NCBI GenBank assembly: GCA_021828635.1
Contig: JAJZEJ010000114.1
Span: 1-5,189 of the forward strand
DNA from: Chloroflexota bacterium
GTDB lineage: Bacteria; Chloroflexota; Ktedonobacteria; Ktedonobacterales; Ktedonobacteraceae
DNA: 5,189 bases
Direction: 5' to 3'
Every line of letters begins with the position of its first letter. Positions within the stretch are counted from its first letter, which is position 1. This document shows, piece by piece, positions 4,621-5,189 of this stretch. Made by a program: the position numbers and the translations under genes. The notes under the pieces are model-generated. The model had not been told where the DNA came from. It ran no database searches and saw nothing but the letters and a program-made list of their open reading frames with translations.

Positions 4621-5189
4621 CTACGCCGCAGACTCTTTTGCTATCTGGTCGGCGCGGATAGCAGCGTCTACATCGTCTTTCATCCAGCGTGCGCCAAAGA
4701 TGCCCACCAGACCAGCGATGACCAGCGCGGGTGTGCAGGTGATGAGCAGGGCGAGGCTCAGATCATGACCGGCGACGCCCTGCTGGAAGTGCAGGCCATG
4801 TGTTGGATCGAAGTTGCGGGCCAGGATGCCAACCAGCGTAGGTGCGAAGGCATCACCAAGCATGTGTGCAATGAGCAATGTGATCGCTATCGCTGAAGCA
4901 CGCAGGGCGGAAGGTACCACATCTTGCGTGGCTGCTGTGCTTGGTCCATTGTAGATGCTGAGCAGGAAGGTGGTCAGCACGAAGAAGATGGTAAAGACGA
5001 GCAAGCTATGACTGGTGACGGCCAGCGCGAACGCGGGCGCACCTACCAGGAAAGCAATACCGCAGACCAGCACACGCGAACCCATGTGACGCTTATTCAG
5101 CCAATCAGCCATATAGCCGCCCAGAATGGTACCCGCAATACCCGCAACGACGATGACCACGCCTGAGAAGAGACCTGCCTGCGCAGAGG
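4621..5189 (-). CDS. major facilitator superfamily transporter, C-terminal half (5' partial)
   Basis: The frame stays open past the window edge, so the start is outside; the GTG at 5160 lies inside a membrane helix and is not a start. Of the 188 complete visible residues, five hydrophobic helices stand out at about 8-29, 37-57, 60-81, 94-123 and 143-168. The loop after the first carries GGYMADWLNKR (23-33), a copy of MFS motif A as found between helices 8 and 9, so the visible part should be helices 8-12. Between helices 10 and 11, QDVVPSALRASA resembles the VP-x-x-x-R-A-x-A stretch common in MFS proteins of the Spinster-like and sugar/organic-anion types. The C-terminus is charged and cytoplasmic. 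Substrate cannot be inferred. The gene converges on uma2 and, after the insertion, on tnpB; its stop codon lies 28 bases from the element's right end. Confidence 0.85.
   Translation of the reverse strand, partial: SAQAGLFSGVVIVVAGIAGTILGGYMADWLNKRHMGSRVLVCGIAFLVGAPAFALAVTSHSLLVFTIFFVLTTFLLSIYNGPSTAATQDVVPSALRASAIAITLLIAHMLGDAFAPTLVGILARNFDPTHGLHFQQGVAGHDLSLALLITCTPALVIAGLVGIFGARWMKDDVDAAIRADQIAKESAA

Noticed and set aside
1..5133. Six GGTACC sites (1, 221, 877, 1126, 4912, 5128) as a possible repeat or motif signal
   Set aside because: A six-base palindrome at irregular spacing inside coding sequence, mostly reflecting Gly/Val-Pro or Tyr codons; no shared flanks.
4924..5166. Plus-strand open frame opposite the MFS gene
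   Set aside because: The product is rich in charged and polar residues without motifs, while the minus frame encodes clear membrane helices and MFS motif A.

Overview
The window reads as chromosomal DNA of moderate GC content from a free-living bacterium. A member of the Chloroflexota, perhaps Ktedonobacteria-like, would fit the mix of a Uma2-family nuclease, an intact IS607-type element with TnpB, short GC-rich palindromic repeats and a YVTN-type propeller protein. That assignment rests on gene content from memory and is weak. No rRNA, tRNA or CRISPR array is visible.

Layout. (1) 2-604, plus strand: 3' part of a gene for a beta-propeller repeat protein with one C-terminal membrane anchor. 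(2) 492-1808, minus strand: a complete histidinol dehydrogenase family gene whose last 113 bases overlap the propeller gene tail to tail. Its protein keeps the catalytic Glu-His pair but has changes at two of four zinc-ligand positions, so it may not be the histidine-biosynthesis enzyme. (3) 1809-2008: a divergent promoter region with two near-identical extended -10 boxes facing apart, and a GC-rich hairpin that would lie at the 5' end of the hisD-like mRNA. (4) 2009-2617, plus: a complete Uma2-family PD-(D/E)XK nuclease-like protein. (5) about 2645-4592: an apparently intact IS607-family element, with a serine recombinase TnpA (2704-3288), an abutting TnpB RNA-guided nuclease (3289-4455) and a well-folding candidate omega RNA overlapping and following the tnpB stop codon. 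(6) 4621-5189, minus: C-terminal half (helices 8-12) of a major facilitator transporter running off the window edge.

The main inference concerns the insertion site. Removing 2645-4592 at its GG dinucleotides rebuilds a hairpin followed by a T-run between the convergent uma2 and MFS genes. It has the same design as the hairpin at 1843-1865. The element therefore appears to sit inside a former intrinsic terminator. That gives a 1948-bp element with no inverted termini and a GG core, as expected for IS607, and it predicts both the guide sequence carried by the omega RNA (from 4593) and the target-adjacent motif (ending at 2644).

The TnpA gene has a near-consensus promoter placed so close to its ATG that the mRNA should be leaderless. 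A perfect 11-bp palindrome lies between its -35 and -10 boxes, which suggests autoregulation. TnpA would move the element, and TnpB with its guide RNA would cut emptied sites and so help retain it. The surrounding host genes do not form an obvious pathway with each other.
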